Source of the DNA: Pictodentalium vernedei | Taxonomy: Eukaryota; Mollusca; Scaphopoda; Dentaliida; Dentaliidae | Direction of reading: 5' to 3' | Length of the DNA stretch: 64,000 nucleotides | NCBI GenBank assembly: GCA_031216915.1 | Contig: CM062295.1 | Span: 182,852,927-182,916,926, forward strand | The notes under the pieces: generated by a model | Databases searched by the model: none | What the model saw: the letters and a program-made list of their open reading frames with translations, nothing else | What the model was told of the DNA's origin: nothing | Position numbers and translations under genes: made by a program | Shown here: positions 42,755 through 55,681 of the stretch, in pieces | Numbering within the stretch: position 1 is the stretch's first letter | How the letters are laid out: every line of letters starts with the position of its first letter

Positions 42755-44788
42755 CTAGAGGCTCAAGAAAGCCTAAAATGCTCACCTGGACCAAGTTGTC
42801 CTAAACTGCAAGGGTTATGGGTATGGAGAAAATGTAATCTGAATGAACCATATGACAGATTCGCCAGCAATTTTTTTGTCCAATTGTTTCAACTGCTCAG
42901 AAGAGAGCTTCACACCAAATACAAAATCTCTAGTCCGTGCAGTTTGGGAAATATTGGACATTTCATTTTTTTTCTATTTTTAGTGTCAGGTGTTCCGCCA
43001 GGGAGCATGAAAAATTTTGAGGGCATGAATGAAGTACTTAGGGTCAACTAATGCCACATATAAAATTTGGTTCAAATCGCTCCATTGGTTCTTGAAATAG
43101 AAATTTTCAGGGAAGCTCAAAGGTGAGCCCATTCCCTGGAGAGCCCAAATATGGACCTATCAACTTTCTTTGAACAACTTTTAATCTTGAACACCAAAGG
43201 AAGTTTCATACCAAATATCAAAGCATTTGAACAAAACTCCCATTTGAACAAAACTAAAACAGAATACCCCCAAGATGAAGTGGCCCATATATGTTTCAAA
43301 TTGGGCCATTGGTTTGTGAGAAGAAAATATTTTTAAAAAGGTAAACATGTAATCTCTTTCCCATTGACTTCAGTGTTAAATGAAAGTGTCAATGACACTG
43401 TAGCTCAACTTGTCAAGACAAAGACATGTACATGTATAGTATGTGACGCAGCAATGACAAACATCTAGGTAATGACCTGATAACAAGGGTACATATAAAG
43501 TATTGTAACGGTCTGTACATAAATACTGACCATTGCCTGTAACAAATGTTTAGGTAAAGTATTGTAAAGGTGGGTGACAGTCAGATGCTAAACTAGAAAC
43601 AAATCTTTAGAGTCCCAGAGTGGGTCTGACTGAACCCCAAAATATTTGTTCTCATCGCACAGTGATAACAAAGGCACCCCAAAACACACTCGTTCCTGTC
43701 CCAAGGTGAAAACAAAGGTACCCAAGAAGTTTTGTGAAGATCAGTTCATAAATACGAGCTGTATAGAACTTGTGACAAAAAACTGATTGGACCTAATTTC
43801 GGTACAAAATGGCCACTGGCAGCCATCTTGAATTTTGGACCGTACCCAGAAACACTCATTCTCATCCCAAGGTGATAACAAAGGTACCCAAGAAGTTTTG
43901 TGAAGACCGGTTCATAAATACAGCCTCTACCCAGAGCCGTATTGACATTGTGTTGAGCTAAAAATGCAGAGTCATCATATTTTTATAACACCAAAAACAA
44001 ACCATATGACAGATTCGCCAGCAATTTTTTTTTTGTCCAAATGTTTCAACTGCTCAGAAGAAAGCTTCATACCAAATACAAAATCTCTACTCCCTGCAGT
44101 TTGGAAAATATTGGACTTTTCATTTTTGTTCTATTTTTAGCTCCAGGGGTTCCCATGGGCAACCGCGAAAAATTTTGTCCAATTGTTTCAACTGCTCAGA
44201 AGAGAGCTTCATACCAAATATAAAATCTCTAGTCCGTGCAGTTTGGTAAATATTGGACATTTCTTTTTTTTTTCTATTTTTAGTGTCAGGTGTCCCCAAA
44301 GGGAACCGTGACAAATTTGGGGGGCATGAATGAAGTACTTAGGGTCAACTAATGCCACATATTAAATTTGGTTCAAATCACTCCATTGGTTCTAGAAATT
44401 GAAATTTTCAGGGGAGCTCAAAAGTGAGCCCACCCCCAGGAGAACCCAAATATGGACCTATCAACTTTCTTTGAACAACTTTTATTCTTGAACACCAGAG
44501 AAAGTTTCATACCAAATATCAAAGCATTCCCAATTGTGGTTCATGAAAAGAAGATTTTTAAAGAATTTCATCATATTTGGGCATAAGACCACGCCCCAAA
44601 AGGACGGAGCCCCCATTCGAACAAACCTAAAACAGAATACCCCCAAGATGATGTGGCCCATATATGTTTCAATTTGGGCCATTGGTTTGTGAGGAGAAGA
44701 TTGTTTTGCAAAAGCTAACGTGTGATGGACAACAGACGCCAAGTGATGGCAATAGCTCACACTGACTTTCAGACAGGTGAGCTAAAAA
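42755..44788 (+). mobile_element. Pearl-like family B variant carrying family A
   Basis: The 5' hairpin is AGAGGCTCAAGAAAGCC and the motif is GCTCACCTGG. Two large core units of about 600 bases (CAACTGCTCAGAAGAGAGCTTC, ATTGGACATTTC, CAGGTGTTCC) flank a family A insertion. A partial duplication lies at about 44040-44250. The end AGCTCACACTGAC..CAGACAGGTGAGCTAAAAA closes at 44788. Confidence 0.8.
43379..43967 (+). mobile_element. Family A element nested in the family B variant, shortened
   Basis: The start AAATGAAAGTGTCAATGACAC and AGCTCAACTTG are intact, and the core matches 16319-16890. The right end jumps from GAGCCGTATTGACATTG to TGTTGAGCTAAAAATG, so the microsatellite and the left hairpin arm are deleted. 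Confidence 0.85.
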
Positions 44789-44796
44789 TGAAAACC

Positions 44797-45213
44797 AGAG
44801 GCTCAAAAGAGCCAAAAATGCTCACCTGGCTCAAGTTGTCAAAAGAGATAAGTATGTCAATAAGTGATGGGCAGCAAGAGCAATTGTTTGATTTGCCATG
44901 ACACAATTAACCAGGGGCAATTTTTTGGCCATTCATTTATGCTGGTGCTTGGAAAATTTGTTAGGCAAAAACAAAGCTCTGTTCTGCACGGTCTCAAAAA
45001 AAGTGTCCGAAAAAATCTTTGTTTTGTTTTTAACTCCTGTGGTTCCCCCGACTCCCATGCCCCCTCCCCACCCCCCAACCAATTTTCTTTTTTCCAGGCA
45101 TATATCAAGTACTTATCACCCAGTTATACTACATGACAAATTTGGTTCAAATCAGCCATTGGTTCCGGAAATAGAAATTTCTCAAATTTTGACTTATTGA
45201 GTTCCTTTGAAAA
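44797..45213 (+). mobile_element. Left part of another family B variant
   Basis: It begins ACCAGAGGCTCAAAAGAGCC and GCTCACCTGGC, only a few bases after the previous element ends. It has the left arm and one core-like unit and stops where a different 5' end begins. No right end is seen. Confidence 0.7.
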
Positions 45214-46300
45214 CAAGACACAGGGCCTGAAGCCCTCACCTTGAACAGAACACAATATAAACAGAGTCCAAGAATGAGTCCACATTAAGCAATCCATCTC
45301 CAAAGGATACACTGTCAATCCTTGAGCCCCTCAGGAGTGACAAAAATAGTCCAAGCATCATGCCTTTTCTTCAGTTGATCATAATGTAAAATGTGGAGCT
45401 CCCCCATGAAGCCCCTTGATACAACCTATGTGGATTAATCTTAGTTACACACCATTAGAGGGTACTGAAAATAAAATTTCTAACTCTTCAGCTACATTGC
45501 CAATTGAAAGAAATTTCTTCATATTGCACTAAGTTAAAATTTGGGCTACCATAGTGAGCCCAAATATTAACCTATGGACACGATTTGCACAAACTTGAAT
45601 CTGACCCCCTAGAGATGTTGTATACCAAATATGAAAGCATTCTGACTAGTGGATCTGAAGACGAAGATTATTTGAAGAAATTCCCTCATATTGTATTAAG
45701 TTAAATTTCAGGTTCCCATATGGAGCCCAAATATTAACCCAGACACTCGAATTGAACAAACTTGAATCTGACCCCACTAGAGATGTTGTATACCAAAATG
45801 ATAGCATATTCCGACTGGTGGATCTGAAGAAGATTTTTAAGGAAATTTCCTCATATTGCACTAAGTTGAAATATGGGTTACCATAGCGAAACCAAACATA
45901 TACCTAGGGACCCGATTTGAACAGACTTGAATCAGAGATGTTGTATACCAAATATGAAAGCATTCTAACTGGTGGATCTGAAGAAGAAGATTTTTAAAAA
46001 TTATCCCCCATATTGAACTAAGTTAAAATTTGGGCTTCCATAGAGAGCCCAAATATTAACCTAGGAACTTGGTTTGAGCAATCTTGAATCTGACCCTGAA
46101 AACAATGATGTATGCTGAACATTAAAAGATTCTGACTGGTGGTTCTGAAGAAGAAGATTTTTAAAGAACATTCCCAATACTGCTCCAAGTTCTGAAGAAG
46201 AAGATTTTTAAAGAACATTCCCAATACTGCTCTAAGTTAAAAATTTGGGCTCCTGTATTGAGCCCAAATATGAACCATTGGACTTCATTTTAACACACTT
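45214..46300 (+). mobile_element. Pearl-like element: 5' end and family B core array, no right end
   Basis: AAGACACAGGGCCTGAAGCCCTCACC-type start: GGGC pairs with GCCC before CTCACC. A non-repeated 250-base arm follows, then about five family B core units (45485-46300). A recent 54-base direct repeat around AACATTCCCAATACTGCTC lies at 46160-46245. The array stops where the LINE begins. Confidence 0.7.
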
Positions 46301-46303
46301 GGA

Positions 46304-46618
46304 GATGAAATTCGAGATAGTGTTAATGTTATAGATGCTGAACGTCTGAAAAAACATTTTCGTGATAAACCGGCACTGATTAAGATTCGTGTTGAAAAAC
46401 AAGAAAGTAAAATAATGATCTTAAGATCCAAGAAAAACCTCCTGTCATCTGATCGTTTCAAGAAATGCTTTTTACACGGTGGTAAACCGCATATAGAACG
46501 TCTGATAGAGTTGAACACCAAAACTATGCTGAAGGAATTGCCCAATGGTAAAGACTTTACAGTCTCAGGTAGTGGTCGGATTGTGAAAAAGACTGATCAG
46601 AGGTTTTCTGGAAGATAG
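46304..46618 (+). pseudogene. LINE: N-terminal nucleic-acid-binding region
   Basis: One open frame reads ERLKKHFRDKPALIKIRVEK, then SKIMILRSKKNLLSSDRFKK and HIERLIELNTK. Basic regions of this kind, with R-x-K-K-x-L and a following acidic helix, sit in front of the endonuclease in many animal LINEs and bind element RNA. The start of the protein is missing at the pearl-like array, so the LINE is 5'-truncated or overwritten. A frameshift near 46619 separates it from the endonuclease. Confidence 0.6.
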
Positions 46619-46689
46619 GGGCTTCAAAGTGTGGAGAAAATAGTTAATACATGTGATTTAAAGGATGATGGAATAAGAGGTGGTAAGAT

Positions 46690-46945
46690 TAAATTTCGAC
46701 AAATTAACCTAAATGGTTGGACACAAGATAAAATCGAATTTAACTCTATGCTTATAAAGTCTGTGACATTATATGTGTATGTGAAACGCATCTTTTAGAT
46801 AGAGATGAACTGTCAGTCGATGGGTATTGTTGGATTGGGTCTAACCGTTTATTGAAGCATAAAAGAGTGGTGTTGGGGTATTAGTGAAAAGACTCACTAC
46901 TAAGAACTTATGTAATAGAGGTCATAGACAAATCAATTGATGGTC
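46690..46945 (+). pseudogene. LINE endonuclease, N-terminal part
   Basis: Fragments in two frames read FRQINLNGWTQDKIEFNSML, then CDIICVCETHLLDRDE and VDGYCWIGSN. This is the start of an APE-type endonuclease: INLNG supplies the first Asn region and CETHL the catalytic Glu. The frame is shifted between NSMLI and CDII and again after GSN. The piece ends at a TIR element insertion. Confidence 0.75.
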
Positions 46946-46948
46946 TGC

Positions 46949-47742
46949 AGGCCTGGCATTCTGAAAAATGCAGGAGGGCAAAAAATCGCTCTCCTCAATC
47001 AGCTTAGGAGAGCAATTAGGTTTACACAGCATTTTAAGTATCCAGTTGAACGAACTCATTGAAACTGAAACAAACCAACAGACTACATCAGTGATTTTAT
47101 TAACTTTACTAAGGTAAAGCGAAATCTATTAGATATCTAGATGTCTCACTCAACAACCGAACACACACTTGACAAGACCTGTGTGTGTGCCCAGACCTGT
47201 TGACCAAGAAAGTCATACGCCTACCACTACCACCTTCAACCCCCCCTTGGGGGGGTTGAAGGTGGTAGTGGTAGGCGTATGACTTTCTTGGACAACAGGT
47301 CTGCTTGAATCTACAGTCACATCCTGGTGCAAGTGCTTCAAGTGACAGGATAGTAGTAATGGTAGTATATTATAGTGTCAATATTCCTTGAATAATTACC
47401 CCTCAAACTGTGATGTCAGTTGTTGAACTTGAAACTGACAGAAAAAAAAATATTGCTGTGACCCATTTTGCTTCAAATGATTGCAACTGTGTTTGGGTAT
47501 GGTTGCAGCCATTACCTTTTACCACTAAACCACTTTCAAAATGAAATTACGTGATGTTATGTGACTTCGAAGTTAAATTACAATTTTGCTTTACAACAAA
47601 AATTTAATGTGAGCATAATACATGTAATCTCAATCATCCCAGGCCAAAATATTTAGGAGGGCAATTTTTCGCTCTCCTTAATTCTTTCAGGAGGGCAGTA
47701 AGGAGAGCTAAAAAATCGCTCTCCTGAAATTGCCAAGCCTGG
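46949..47742. mobile_element. Short TIR element, hAT-like ends, inside the LINE endonuclease
   Basis: The ends CAGGCCTGGCATT and AATTGCCAAGCCTG are inverted, with further inverted blocks inside (GGAGGGCAAAAAATCGCTCTCC and its relatives at both sides). GGTCTGC flanks both ends (46942-46948 and 47743-47749). CAGG-type ends suggest hAT, but an 8-base duplication is not exact. It carries a long palindrome at 47194-47301. No transposase. Confidence 0.6.
47194..47301. repeat. Long palindrome, 54-base arms with one mismatch
   Basis: GACCTGTTG at the left and CAACAGGTC at the right bound arms that include AAGAAAGTCATACGCCTACC and TACCACCTTCAACCCCCCC. The arms meet with practically no spacer at CTTGG. 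Confidence 0.9.
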
Positions 47743-47789
47743 GTCTGCTTGGTCTGCTTTTAAATGCGTGGAAGGTGGTAAGGTGATTG

Positions 47790-48321
47790 AAGGTGGAAAT
47801 GATTTTATTCTATTTTCATGCTCTCTCCCCCCTGAAAACTCACCTTGGGGGAGAGATCCCGAGACATTTTTCTCTCGCATTTTGACTAACATTTACATGC
47901 ACTGTGATGATCATCCAATTATACTGTGTGGCGATCTCAATGCACGTATTGGTTCGTTACTCAACTTCAGTGAGGAATTTGATGATGTTCATACTCGAAA
48001 ACCACTTGACCGAACTGTTAATCAACACGGGCAAGCTTTGATTGAATTTTTGATTGAGTCCAAAATTTGCTGTTTGAATGGAAGGGGGGGATACCACTGA
48101 CGATAATTTTACTTGTGTCGGTTCTAAAGGGAAATCGGTGGTAGATTATATGTGTGTCTCACATGATATTATAAGGAAGTGTTCAAATTTTCAAGTCCAC
48201 TTACAATCTACAATGATACAAAAATTCAATTTACATCAGTTTATCGGAGAGAGATGTAAACCGTCAGACCACAGTTTTTTGATTTTCGATTATGAATCAG
48301 ATATACCCAATATGTTTTCAA
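47790..48321 (+). pseudogene. LINE endonuclease, C-terminal part
   Basis: The frame 47768-48100 reads FILFSCSLPPENSPWG, then ILCGDLNARIGS (the catalytic GDxN). The next frame continues with GKSVVDYMCVS and CKPSDHSFLIFD (the SDH box). All APE endonuclease boxes from GDxN to SDH are present, with one frameshift near 48090. The enzyme would nick target DNA for priming. The gene is cut at TTTTCAAATG by a family A element and resumes in frame after 52156. Confidence 0.85.
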
Positions 48322-51300
48322 ATGAAAGTGTCAATGACACTGTAGCTCAACTTGTTAAGACATGTACATGTATAGTATGTGACACAGCAATGGCAAACAT
48401 CTAGGTAATGACCTGATAACAAAGGTACATAAAAAGTATTGTAACGGTCTGTACATAAATACTGACCATAGCCTGTAACAAATGTATAGGTAAAGCATTG
48501 TAAAGGTGGGTGACAGTCAGATGCTAAACTAGAAAAGAAATCTTTGAGTCCCACAGTAGGTCTGACTGAACCCCAAAATATTTGTTCTCATAACACAGTG
48601 ATAACAAAGGCACACCAAAACACTCGTTCCTGTACCTAGCACTGAAAATCAAAGTTCATCTAATTTGCATAATTTCTGCACGAGAAAATAACCTGTACTA
48701 TACGTGATGTATTCCATGTTACTAAACATTCATACAACAAGAGTCTCCAAGGAGCCTTAATCGCTCACCGGCCAAAGTGGTTCAAAGAGGTATTTGGGGG
48801 GCACATTCATAGTTCATCAACACTACAAAGGAATGAAGTCATGAGAAACAAATTTTACGGAACTAGGGCCATGGCTTGAACAAACTTGAATCTTACCCCC
48901 CAAAGGATGTTGCATACCAAATATCAAAAGCATTCATTTGCTGGATCTGAAGAAGAAGATTTTTAAACAAAATTCCTCATTTTGAACTAAGGTATCATTT
49001 GGGCTCCCACAGTGAGCCCAAATATGAACCCAGGGACTTGGCTTGAACAAACTTGAATCTCACCCCCTAAGGATGCTGCATGCCAAATATCAAAACATTC
49101 TGACTGCTGTATCTGAAGAAGAAGATTTTTAATGAAAAATTCCTCATGTTGACTAAGTTATAATTCGGGCTCCCACAGGGAGCCCAAATATGGACCCAGG
49201 GACTTGGCTTTAACAAACTTGAATCTCACCCCCCTAAGAATGCTACACACCACATATCAAAACATTCCGACTGCTGGATCTGAAGAAGAAGATTTTTAAA
49301 AAAAAATTCCTCATTTCGAACTAAGTTACAATTCAAGCTCCCACAGTGAACCCCAACATGGACCTAGGGACTTGAACAAACTTGAATCTCACACCCCTAA
49401 GGATGCTGCATACCAAATATCAAAACATTCTGACTGCTGGATCTGAAGAAGAAGATTTTTAAAGAAAATTCCTCATTTTGAACTAAGTTATAATTCGGGC
49501 TATCACAGTGAGCCCAAATATGAACCCAGGGACTTGGGTTGAACAAACTTGAATCTCACCCCACTAAGCATGCTGCATACCCAATATCAAAAGATTCTGC
49601 CTGCTGGATCTGAAGAAGAAGATTTTTTAAGAAAATTCCTCATTTCGAACTAAGTTACAATTCAAGCTCCCACAGTGAGCCCCAACATGGACCTAGGGAC
49701 TTGAACAAACTTGAATCTCACACCCCTAAGGATGCTGCATACCAAATATCAAAACATTCTGACTGCTGGATCTGAAGAAGAAGATTTTTAAAGAAAATTC
49801 CTCATTTTGAACTAAGTTATAATTCGGGCTATCACAGTGAGCCCAAATATGAACCCAGGGACTTGGGTTGAACAAACTTGAATCTCACCCCACTAAGCAT
49901 GCTGCATACCCAATATCAAAAGATTCTGCCTGCTGGATCTTGAGAAGATTTTTTTTAAAATTTGCCTGAAATGCACTAAGTTCAAAATGGGTTCCTATAC
50001 TGAGCCCAAATATGAACCCAGGGGGCCGATTTGAACAAACCTGAATCAGATCCACCCCACAATGTTGCAAACCAAATATCAAAAGATTCTGCCTGCTGGA
50101 TCTTGAGAAGAAGATTTTTAAAGAAAATTCCTCATTTTGAACTAAGTTATAATTCGGGCTACCACAGTGAGCCCAAATATGAACCCAGGGACTTGGCTTG
50201 AACAAACTTGAATCTCACCCCCCTAAGCATGCTGCATACCCAATATCAAAAGATTCTGCCTGATGGATCTTGAGAAGAAGATTTTTTAAAAAATTTGCCT
50301 GAAATGCACTAAGTTCAAATTGGGCTCCTATACTAAGCCCAAATATGAACCCAGGGAGCCAATTTGAACAAACTTGAATCAGATCCACCCCACAATGTTG
50401 CATACCTAATATCAAAAGATTCTGCCTGCCGGATCTGGAGAAGAAGATTTTTTAAGAAATTTGCCTCAAATGCACTAAATTCGAATTCAAGCTTTTATAG
50501 TGAGCCCAAATATGAATTCAAGGGGCCGATTTGAACAAACTTGAATCAGATCCACCTCACAATGTTGCATACCAAATATTAAAAGATTCTGCTTGCTGGA
50601 TCTTGAGAAGATTTTTTAAGAAATTTGCCTGAAATGCACTAAGTTCTGAATTTGGGCTTCTACACTGAGCCCAAATATGAATCCAGGGCGCCGATTTGAA
50701 CAAACTTGAATCAGATCCACCCCACAATGTTGCATACCAAATATCAAAAGATTCTGCCTGCTGGATCTGGAGAAGAAGATTTTTTAAGAAATTTGCCTGA
50801 AATGCATTAAGTTCGAATTCGGGCTTCTGTACTGAGACCAAATGTGAATCCAGGGGGCCGATTTGAACAAACTTGGATCAGATCCACCCCACAATGTTGC
50901 ATACCAAATATCAAAAGATTCTGCCTGATGGATCCGGAGAAGAAGATTTTTTAAGAAATTTGCCTGAAATGCACTAAGTTCGAATTTGGGCTTCTATAGT
51001 GAGCCCAAATATGAATCCAGGGGGCCGATTTGAACAAACTTGAATCAGACACATACCAAGATGCTGCATACCAAGTATCAAAAGATTCTGCCCACTGCTT
51101 GTGGAGAAGAAGATTTTTTAATAATTTTTCTATAATTCATACGGTGCTATCAGAGTTATGCCACATGCAGAGCCCCCAATGGACGTGGCCATTTCATTTG
51201 AACAAACCTGAATTGCCATATATTAATGAACATCCACATGAAGTTTCGTGAAAATCGGACCAGTGGTTTCAGAGGAGAAGTCGTTTGAAAAATGTTCACG

Positions 51301-52156
51301 ACGACGGACGGCAAGTGATAAGTTGAGCTCCCATCGGTGAGCTAAAAATTTATTCAAATCAGAACTTTCATACAGAAGTTCTGTACAAAAAACTGATTGC
51401 ACTAATTTGGTACAAAATGGCTGCTGATGGCCATCTTGAATTTTGGACCACACCCCAAAACACTCGTTCTCATCTCATGGTGATAACAAAGGTACCCAAG
51501 AGGTTTCGTGAAAATCGGTTCATAAATACGGCCTCTAGCCTGAGCCGTATAGAAGTTGTGTACAAAAAACTGATTAGACCTAATTTCGGTACAAAATGGC
51601 CACTGGCAGCCATCTTGAATTTTGGACAGCGCCCAGAAACACTCGTTCTCGTCCCAAGGTGATAACAAAGGTACCCAAGACGTTTCATGAACATCGGTTC
51701 ATAAATACAGACTCTAGCCCGAGCCGTATTGACATGTGTACTTACTGTGTGTAAGTAGCACTGAAAAAATCAAAGTTCATCTAATTTGCATAATTTCTGC
51801 ATGCGAAAAATACCTGTATTATATGTGATGTATCCCATGGTACTAAACATTCACACAAAAAATTATTCAAATCAGCGCTTTCATATGGAAGTTCTGCGCA
51901 AAAATCTGATTGCACCTAATTTTCTACAAAATGGCTGCCATCTGCCATCTTGAATTTCGGACCGGAACCAAAAACACTCGTTCTCGTCCAACGGTGATAC
52001 CAAAGGTACCTAAGAAGTTTCATAAAGATCGGTTCATAAATACGGCCTCTAGCTCGTGCCGTATTGAATTGTTGACGGCCAGACCGACAAATAGATGACA
52101 GACGACTGTCCATGGCATAAGCTCAAATTTGACTTGCGTCAAAGTTGAGCTAAAAA
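48322..52156 (+). mobile_element. Family A element inserted in the LINE, carrying a family B element
   Basis: The start ATGAAAGTGTCAATGACACT and AGCTCAACTTG, family A core units on both sides of the nested element, and the right end AGCTCAAATTTGAC..GTCAAAGTTGAGCTAAAAA are all present. Removing it restores the LINE reading frame (MFSN then DLSQTC), which confirms both boundaries. Confidence 0.9.
48738..51348 (+). mobile_element. Family B element nested in family A
   Basis: The start CAAGAGTCTCCAAGGAGCC and GCTCACCGGCC is followed by about fifteen core units, among them a direct duplication of about 328 bases (from about 49311 and about 49639). After the right arm, ACGACGGACGG and TTGAGCTCCCATCGGTGAGC TAAAAA close it. 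The empty site, CATACAAAAATTTATTC, survives at 17670 and 58600. Confidence 0.9.
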
Positions 52157-54585
52157 TGATCTGTCTCAGACATGTGTACAAACTAAATTACGTAACCTAC
52201 TACCAGAGAATTATATGAGGTCAGGGCTGGCACTGCGAAGTCTGAACGATATAATAAATGGGATAGAGTGTTGCCGCGAATTACAAAAGTATCTGGACGA
52301 CCTTTATAATCAGTTTGTCCATACAGTTACTGACGAAATTAGGGTGTTTGCTCCAAATTTTAGATTGCCAAAAGTAAAAAAATCATGTAAAAAAATTTAA
52401 ATTCTATAAACCGTTTTGGAATAACGACCTAACACGTCTGTGGAAAATGATGAATGAGAAAGAAAAATACTTTCTGCAGTGTAAACGAGATAATGAAAAT
52501 TTCCAAGTAGCTTTTTCCGCATTCAGAGACTCGCGTAGAGTATTTAATAGAAAACTACGCTTCTACGAACGGAAATATAATAAAGATTTGGCTATAGAAA
52601 TTGAGTCACTAGTAACTGACAATCCTAAAGTCTTTTGGGATAAAATAAAACATTTGGGTCCTTTGCAAAATGTCAAAATACCAGCTGAGGTTTTGTGTAA
52701 AAGTGGGGAAGTCTCCAATGATAAGGGTGAAGTCTTGGGAGAATGGGCTGAAGCGTTCTCCGATCTTTATAACCCCAGTAATGATGAAAGTGATTTGGAT
52801 AAAGAATTCTCCCGACAAATATTGGAATAAAAACAATTTAGAGAAAATAAATTTTTAGACCCGCTATATGAATCAAACGCAGATTTAAATAAACCAATTG
52901 AATTGAGAGAAATTGAAAATGTGCTGAAGATGGCAAAAAATGGCAAAGATGTGAGTTGTGACAAATTACCGTATGAGGCTTTAAAAAACCCAAATGTTGT
53001 TATAGTTTTACATAATTTGTTCCAATTTATTTTTGACACTGTAATAATACCCTCCGCTTGGAAGAATAGCATTATCTGCCCTATCCCAAAAGATAAATCG
53101 TTGGATCCAAGGGTTCCTATACATTATAGGGGCATTTCCCTCCTGCCTAAGGTCTGTAAACTTTACGATAATGTGCTGAATAGAAGACTCATGGACTATT
53201 TTGATGAATACAATTTGACTGATGATGAACAAAGTGGATTCCAATCGAAACGCTCCTGTATCAATAACATTAAGTCCTTGACAGCCCTGATAAAAGGGAA
53301 ACCTGATATTTATGCATCATTTGTCGATTTTAGTAAAGCCTTTGACTGTGTAGATCGCAGCATGTTATTATTTAAACTTTTAAAATGTGATGTAGATGGA
53401 AATATGTACAGATCGATTAGCTGCATGTATGAGTTTTCCCAATCATGTGTTAGAGTAAACAACAACACAACTGACATGTTTCAATGCCGTTCAGGTGTGA
53501 AACAAGGGGATAATCTCTCCCGACAATGTTTACCTTGTTTGCTGACGATTTGGCATGGAAAATAAACAGGGCAAACAAAGGCGTCATTGTTGGCGACACT
53601 CAAGTGTCAATTTTATTGTACGCAGATGACATTGTATTACTGAGTGAAAATCCAAACGATTTGCAGACATTGCTTGATGTATTGAGTGAGTGGTGTAGGA
53701 AGTGGCGCATGTCAATTAATAGAGATAAAACCAAAACTATGCACTTCAAGGATCTGAGAGTAAAGAAAAGTAATTTTATTTTCAAACTAGACGATTTTGA
53801 ATTGAATACAGTCAGCACTTATAAATATCTCAGGGTCGTTCTAAATGAATTTAAAAATTACATTGACACTGCTAATACACTTGCAAAAGCTGGTAGCAGA
53901 GCCTTGGGAGGGATGATATCAAGAATATATCTGTACAAAGATATTGCCTTTGAAACTTATAGTAAACTATACGGTAACTGTGTTGCACCTGTACTTGATT
54001 ATGCATCTGGGGTGTGGGGATTAAAAATATATCCATGTATTGATACAGTTCAAAATAAAGCCTCACGCTTTTATTTGGGAGTTGATAGGTATACACTGAA
54101 ACTTGCTGTTAATGGGGAAATGGGTTTCACCCCATCAACAGAAAGGCGATGGGTTAACATGCTTCGATTATGGAACAGACTAGTGAGTCTTATAGAGGAC
54201 CGCCTGTTACATAAAATATTTTTGTGGGATTATGGAAGTTGCGCAAAGGGGGTGGAGTTTAGAAATAAAAAGTATCTTTCAAAGTTTGGACCAAATGGAT
54301 ATATATGAACAGAAAGTTCCGTGTAATCTCGTAGAATATTAGTACATTTTAAAATGCCATAACAATATGAAATGGTTGAATGGTATAACATTTGTCCCAA
54401 AACTCAGAATATATAAATTATTAAAAAAAATCCTTCGACACGGAAGAATATGTTCGAATGGGGTTGAACCGTTATCAGAGATCAATTATGGCACAATTCA
54501 GATGTGGAGTATTACCCCTAAGAATAGAAACCGGGAGATACAGGAATGAATTGGCACCTGATAGGCTCTTTATTCTATGTGATAA
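52157..54585 (+). pseudogene. LINE reverse transcriptase, frameshifted
   Basis: Frames at 52215, 52447, 52903 and 53526 together give a linker, the fingers-palm and the thumb of a LINE reverse transcriptase. Key boxes: VPIHYRGISLLPKVCKLYD, ASFVDFSKAFDCVDR (first catalytic Asp), SGVKQGDNLS and LLYADDIVLLS (catalytic YADD near 53620). One C is missing after GDNLS, which shifts the frame. A TAA at 52828 and a frameshift near 52400 also break it. After GPNGYI the C-terminal part continues in fragments (MAQFRCGVLPLRIETGRYRN) to CDN, where the giant element enters. The enzyme makes cDNA at the nicked target. Confidence 0.92.
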
Positions 54586-55681
54586 CTAGAGGGGGTATCA
54601 GTACCCCGTGGCTCACCAACAGGTGGCCAATATAAAGGGGTGGCTGGAGTAAAAAAAAAAGTTCAAAACCTGCACACAAAAGTCCAAAATTAAAGAACAT
54701 AAGCAGCTAAAGGGTTAAATAATATAATAATAATCCCTAAGAAGCATGCTAACATAAAATAGGAACCATGGCAATATGCTACAAGGTAAGTCTCCACTTT
54801 GAAGAAAAGAAAGACAAACCTCAAAACCTGCACAAATAAAGTAAAAAAAAAAAGTGTCACATTTGTTTCAATGGGTTAAAATTGAGAAAAACACCCTGTT
54901 AATGTCACAGTAACCACCATGGCAATATGCCAGTAAGGTTAAACTCTACCTGAAAAATATCCACTTGGAAGAAAAGAAAGACAGACCTCAAAACCTGCAC
55001 ATAAAAGTCAAAAAAGTATCACAGTTGTTTCAAAGGGTTAAAATTTAGAAAAATACCCTGAAAATGTTACAATAACCACCATGGCAATATGTCAGTGAGG
55101 TAAAACTCCACTTAAAAAAAATATCAAAACCTGCACACAAAAGTACAAAACCTGCACACAAAAGTCCAAAATTAAAGTAAATAAGCAGCTAAAGGGTTAA
55201 ATAATAAAAAAAGTATCACATTTGTTTCAAGGGGTTAAAATTGAGAAAAATACCCTGTCACAGTAACCACAATGGCAATATGCCAGTGAAGCGAAACTCT
55301 ACTTGAAAAATATTCACTTGGAAGAAAAGAAAGACAAACCTCAAAACCTGCACATAAAAGTCAAAAAAGCATCACATTTGTTTCAAAGGGTTAAAATTTA
55401 GAAGAATACCCTGAAAATGTTACAGTAAGTGCCATGGCAATATGCCAGTGAGGTAAAACTCCACTTAAAAAAAAAATCAAAACCTGCACACAAAAGTACA
55501 AAACTTGCACACAAAAGTCCAAAATTATTAAAGTAAATAAGCAGCTAAAGGGTTAAATAATATAATAATAGCCCCAAGAAGCATCCTAACATAAAATAGG
55601 AACCATGGCAATATGCTACAAGGTTAGTCGCCTCTTGGAAGAAAAGAAAGACAAACCTCAAAATCTGCACATAAAAGTAAA

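Noticed and set aside
46949..47742. A firm hAT assignment
   Set aside because: The ends fit CAGG, but the flanking repeat is seven bases and overlaps the end ambiguously.
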